Origin: Blasia pusilla
Taxonomy: Eukaryota; Marchantiophyta; Marchantiopsida; Blasiales
Reading direction: 5' to 3'
NCBI GenBank assembly: GCA_050084515.1
Contig: CM114273.1
Coordinates: forward strand, 36,270,001-36,334,000
DNA length: 64,000 nucleotides
Position numbers and translations under genes: made by a program
The notes under the pieces: generated by a model
What the model was told of the DNA's origin: nothing
The model's database searches: none
What the model saw: the letters and a program-made list of their open reading frames with translations, nothing else
In this document: positions 60,021-64,000 of the stretch, in pieces
Position numbering within the stretch: position 1 is the stretch's first letter
Layout: each line of letters starts with the position of its first letter

Positions 60021-60420
60021 TCAATGAGTATAACCTCTCTTACTCTCTCAATTGTCACATAATACAAGACTTATCCTACAAAGGTGTTGCCCTTTCTTCC
60101 ACTAGAAGGTACCATATCAGAGAAAGGAGACACTCTCATTTTTCAGAGCCATGATATCTTACGTTTGTGCAGGATTTAACAAGTAGAGGTGTTGTATAAG
60201 AAGTCAAGGAAGAGGAATGGACAGAGAAGAGAGAGAGAGGGGCAATGCACATATGGACAGATTGGTACGTCTACATTTATAAGCTTTTTATATCCGTGTC
60301 TGAATTGTGAAAGTGTTGTCAGCATTGAAGTTCTTTACTGTTTAGTAATCTTCCCTTGTTATTAAGCAAGGTCATATAGCCATATAGCTACCATACACCA
60401 CATTGCAACACTTCCTTCAG
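60021..60420. other. unassigned region before the EDM2-like locus
   Basis: AT-rich, with a purine run AGAGAAGAGAGAGAGG near 60222. It ends at a plausible splice acceptor (CTTCCTTCAG, 60420). No coding exon is recognised. Confidence 0.35.
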
Positions 60421-60977
60421 ACATTGTGGAGGACATCGTCTACAAGAGGGCTATTGTTCACGATCATGACGTTGGAGTATTTTGTGTCTCTGAAGTTAGC
60501 AAGCCTCCTACGTGTTACTTTTCATTGAGATGGTTGATGTGGGGTGAGTATGATGGGAGGCTAGACTCTATCAGATGTTACATTCACTTGGGTGTTGTTG
60601 ACACTGTGGTACTTCACATTTGCCACAATGTAGGCTTTCGGATTCACTCTTCTGGTGATGGGCGCTTCCATTCGGAGCCCTGTTTGTGCAACTCAAGAGA
60701 GTTGTCCATGATAGGAGCCATTCGAAGGATATGCATTGAGGGTAATATTTTTTTCTCCATAGAGAACTATTGTCCTCAATTGAGTTCCTTGTGTACTAAT
60801 AGCATTGACACAAGGCCTGGCACAACATGCCTAACCGGGCGCACATTGTGTGATGGTAACATTCTGTGTGGTCACATATTCTGCCCATGTTGTAGTGGTG
60901 ATTGCGCATGGGCACCACAGGCAAGGTCCCTTGCATTTCCTGATGAGCCTAGTGGTTTCACCTTCAAGGGAGAGTGA
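60421..60977 (+). pseudogene. EDM2-like protein, N-terminal part (degenerate or partial)
   Basis: Open frame without ATG, starting at a splice acceptor: EDIVYKRAIVHDHDVGVFCV, then FSLRWLMWGEYDGRLDSIR and CYIHLGVVDTVVLHI. Its spacing resembles the plant EDM2/IBM2 N-terminal region (PVSF-S-LP, WGE, a one-word gap, then the V-LHG--D-GL motif). Those proteins bind heterochromatic introns and silence marks and control polyadenylation choice. The next conserved segment of the family is not visible, and the rest (60650-60975) is Cys-rich and unrecognised. The link rests partly on the PHD part downstream. It ends at TGA (60975-60977). Confidence 0.45.
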
Positions 60978-61800
60978 ATTTTGTGGACTTTCTTCCTCCT
61001 AAATTTTCCCTAGAGTAATTTTGTAGACTAACTCAAAACATGCTTAGTCCATACACACTTATAAATTGGACACTAAGATTATGAACTCAAAACATATGGG
61101 ATGTTAATATATGGACAAGTACGGGAATGACATAAAAAATGCATGATGAATGGATATTGCAAGGTGTTGTTATGAATATGGTGTTCATATTTTCGGGTGT
61201 CATTATTGTACACCTCTAAAACGCACATGATCCAAGGGTCTTGCAATTGTGAGCTTTAGGCACTTTGTCAAGGGTTTCCACACCCTGAACTAGACAAGTC
61301 TGATGTAAACTATAAAAATTAAATGGCAAACAATCCGAAGATCCAAAGATATTTCGAGTTTACACCACAAATAAGAATTTAAGTGGTCTGCCCCAAGATA
61401 CATGTGACATAAAGATACAAATGGTAAAAAGGAGGATGTAAATTGTGTCTGCAAAATAACTAATTTTGGATGTTTGTCGTGATTATTTCTTGGTGATATT
61501 GTCACATACTACGTACTAGGACTTGGTCATTCATACGTTCCAACACTTTCAGGTGCTTCGCCATATTATCATCGTACAAATGTATACACTAGGGACCATG
61601 GTTTTTCCTCTTTGAAAGATACTATTATTCACGCACAATTCATTACTAGTAATGTAATCTTTCCCTCACCTCTTTCTTTTCACCAATTTTACCTCTCCCC
61701 TTTGGTCGAGTTTCAATGAGCTTCGTCTTGCACTACGATTGACTTTTGTTCTGGTTTGTATATAGATAACGTTGAGGAGAGTCCAAGGATGGCGTGCCCG
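60978..61800. other. AT-rich gap within the EDM2-like locus
   Basis: This may be intronic. No further exon is recognised. CATTACTAGTAATG near 61642 is a short palindrome without other Helitron features. Confidence 0.35.
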
Positions 61801-61811
61801 AAGCTATAAGC

Positions 61812-62430
61812 CAAGAAATCCCCCAAGGTGAGTTGTTTAGCGGCATACAGTGCACTCCACATTCACCATAAGGCAGCCCACATTTGTACAATCTGTGAGG
61901 ATGGGGAGGGGTTGGTTGTTTGCGACAGGCCTTGTGCGAGACATTTCCACGCAAGTGCAGGATCAGCCGGGGCTATAGAAAATGCTTGTCGTGGGGTAGA
62001 TCTTCGACCTAACCACAAAGAGAGCTGGTTTTTCCTGGATTGTATGAAGAAGACGGCCAAGTGTGCCAAGTGTGGTAAGGCTTTGTGTGAGACAGTGCCG
62101 AGATACCTACTGTGTGAGGTTTTTTTGTTTTACTTGTTTGCCTCCAGAAATGGAGGCATGCCCTATGCATTATTGCCTAGGATGCCATAAGCACGATGAG
62201 GAGTTCGGGGAGGATATGGTGTATTGTCCTAGGTATTCGATTGCATGACACTGGACTTGCTTGAACGAAGCAATGAGCAAGGGTTATGCATGTGATAGGA
62301 TTATTTATTACCATTGTGCATGCGGTGAGGATAGGTGGTGGTTTTATTGCCACCACCACAAAGTTGATCCCACACTTCAGACTCCCTTTGAGAGACCATA
62401 TTTCATGGATTTGATTTTCAGGTGGTGAGA
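61812..62430 (+). pseudogene. EDM2-like double PHD-finger segment, decayed
   Basis: PHD fingers read histone tails. The first finger reads ICTICEDGEGLVVCDRPCARHFHAS, with a partner CAKCGK after a W-F-x-x-D-C-M segment (61875-62100). After a frame change near 62110 a second Cys/His region follows: CPMHYCLGCHKHDEEFGED, MVYC, then HWTCLNEA. The end reads WWFYCHHHKVDPTLQTPFER, resembling the family's I-x-Y-C-x-x-H-x-[IM]-D-x-x-L-x-T-P motif after the PHD fingers. A TGA at about 62246 interrupts the second finger where a Trp or Arg is likely. A stop in the W-x-W region ends the similarity near 62430. The order and spacing support EDM2/IBM2 rather than a generic PHD protein. Confidence 0.6.
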
Positions 62431-63425
62431 TGAAAGGGTTGAGCCTTTAAACATACTAGAGACTCGCCGTTATCTATCCTCTGATTTTGAAAATGACATT
62501 GATATCCTTTGAATTAGCGGACACAATTGCAAAACTATATAATATCAAGTCGATTTTCAAATTTGTGCATTTGGAATCTATTACCATCTCCAATTATGAA
62601 ACTATACCTTCCAAACTAGGTAGCCCATCACCATGAACCATTGCCATAGCAATAGCAAAATTCATATTGTCAACCTTTTGCCACTCCCTAGTGGTTATGA
62701 TGATGATCAATTGTGTCCTTATAAGAAATTGTATAAGATCATATTTTTACAAGGATGCTTATCTACCCTCACATAATCCATACCCTAGTCGGTCCACAAT
62801 CTTATGGGCCCACTATTACTATACCTTGGCTTGGAAAAAATTGTACAGTGATTATATGTATCTAGTTTCATACATTACAGATGTATGTTGTGAACCATAT
62901 AGCTCATGGAGTCTACTAAATGGGTGACAGGTGCGAAGGAGTTTAAATAGTTGGTCAAAAGGATATTGGTGAGAAAACTATATCACATGTAATTGAGAAG
63001 CTCTTCGTACTGTCCTTGCCTTCCATTGTGATTTTCTCTCGTCTACAGTAGTATGTTTAGGCATACATGCATTTTAGGAAAGTTGTATGGTTGGGAAACC
63101 TCGATACATGTTATTTTTGATTGGAGTCTATTATCTTGTTGTTATTTCTATTTGTTACAAAGTTTGAACGAATCTAAGTTTTTCTTGTAATGGACTTCAA
63201 GTGCCAAGGCTTCGGTTAACTTGCTGATCACAAAGGTATATTTTTTGGAGGACAAAAAACAGGGTATGGTAGGGTCTCATTTAGTTTAATTCCTTGTTTT
63301 TTTTTGGAAGCTCAAAAGGCTAAAGAATGGTTTTTTCATGAGGCACTTGAAGTTTTTCACTTGTGTCAACGTATGTGTCTGATTGGAGTCTTCTGTTTGG
63401 TTGTTCTTTTTACTTTGGGCTCTTT
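62431..63425. other. unassigned region, no gene recognised
   Basis: AT-rich. Short open frames without recognisable domains on either strand. Confidence 0.35.
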
Positions 63426-63429
63426 ATAG

Positions 63430-63826
63430 AAAAACCATGAAATTGCCGATGATCTCCCAAAGTCGACCTCCTTTTGGTCATCCACATCGAGTCTTAGCAC
63501 ACGATTTCAAATTACGGCAAAGAGAGAAGGTTTTGGCCCGTAGATTGGGGATTATGAGAGTGAGATGCCCTTGTAATCAATGCAAAGGGGGGACTTATCT
63601 ATCTCTTCATAGAGTAGAAGAGAATCTAAAAAAGTTTGAACGCTTTCATCTTTTTTGCATCCCAAAGAGTATACATGAGTGGGATTCTTCTGACAAGGAG
63701 TGGTCAATTCAAGATCAAGAGTCCTTCAAGGACCAAGCTAAAAAAATCATGCACAAAGCCCATCGTGATTTTGACCGTAATTTACCAAATGACACAACCC
63801 AGAGGCAACACATGGAACAACTTTAA
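63430..63826 (+). pseudogene. CACTA-type transposase-associated domain fragment
   Basis: The frame reads KLPMISQSRPPFGHPHRVL, then MRVRCPCNQCKGGTYLSLHR, VEENLKKFERFH and IHEWDSS. The CPC-x-x-C-K core, followed by a helix with V-E-E-x-L and then a W, is typical of the Transpos_assoc domain at the N-terminus of CACTA (En/Spm) TNPD-like proteins, where it binds element DNA. The frame ends at TAA (63824-63826), and the coding look continues in other frames to the window end, so the element runs out of the window or is broken. CACTA ends were not found. Confidence 0.5.
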
Positions 63827-64000
63827 AGGCATATTGGCTGATGAACGGAGGCCATAGAGAAGTCCCTTGCCATCTTGAAGCAAGGGCGGTGGAGTAGGAA
63901 TGAATGGTTGACTATTGGATGTTAGAATCAGAGAAATTTAAGGTTGAGCAAATGGCGAAAGCTCGGTCACTTGTTCAAACTTTACACTACATCGGTCGAT

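Noticed and set aside
61630-61655. CATTACTAGTAATG as a Helitron end
   Set aside because: A short palindrome around ACTAGT without the GC hairpin or flanking similarity.

Overview
The window reads as repeat-rich nuclear DNA of a land plant. Genes have spliceosomal GT-AG introns. The mobile elements are typical of plants: Copia LTR retrotransposons primed by initiator tRNA-Met, Rep/helicase Helitrons with CTAG ends, a MULE transposase with a SWIM zinc finger, and a LINE with a zf-RVT tail. No rRNA, CRISPR or bacterial operon structure is visible. I cannot name the species. The long CT/GA and CA tracts and the divergent host genes would fit a non-seed plant, but that is inference.

Two host genes can be rebuilt exon by exon with every splice phase closing. 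A TLS1/C9orf78-type spliceosome-associated protein lies at 30614-33509 (+; 7 exons, 271 aa). An SVP26/TEX261-type ER cargo-export adaptor lies at 37490-40505 (+; 5 exons, 225 aa) and carries a piece of LINE in its last intron. A truncated copy of the SVP26 gene (28640-29860) sits just upstream of TLS1, and a third copy of only its 5' leader lies at 18985-19215. A degenerate EDM2-like PHD-finger locus is at 60421-62430.

Layout. 1-2220: unassigned, with a tandem duplication. 2224-5470 (-): MULE transposase gene. 5785-7285: duplications and a CCGT/CCAT tract. 7290-9826: 5'-truncated Helitron. 10289-15480: full-length but decayed Copia element with a 5-bp target duplication. 15486-19275: unassigned DNA, a CT tract, a SINE-like element and a tandem duplication. 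19276-28584: a Helitron bounded to the base, with an intron-rich Rep/helicase gene and a possible captured exon. 28585-40505: the SVP26 pseudogene, TLS1 and SVP26. 40506-47734: Helitron 3' end, foldbacks, LTR fragment, 655-bp tandem array and simple repeats. 47735-50607: second copy of the same Copia family. 51488-52352: compound microsatellite. 52590-57115 (-): a different Copia family. 57117-60020: LINE. 60421-62430: EDM2-like locus. 63430-63826: CACTA-type transposase-associated domain.

The strongest observation is that the 9.3-kb Helitron sits in one of two neighbouring copies of a ~325-bp repeat, and the other copy preserves the empty target site. This fixes both Helitron ends without any outside sequence. 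Other points of interest are short, nearly perfect foldback palindromes (one at an LTR breakpoint), CAG-to-TAG decay of the Copia copies, a microsatellite born in a LINE tail, and orphan exon-like segments of unknown origin. I did not find a convincing new multi-gene system; the novelty here lies in structure and evolution.
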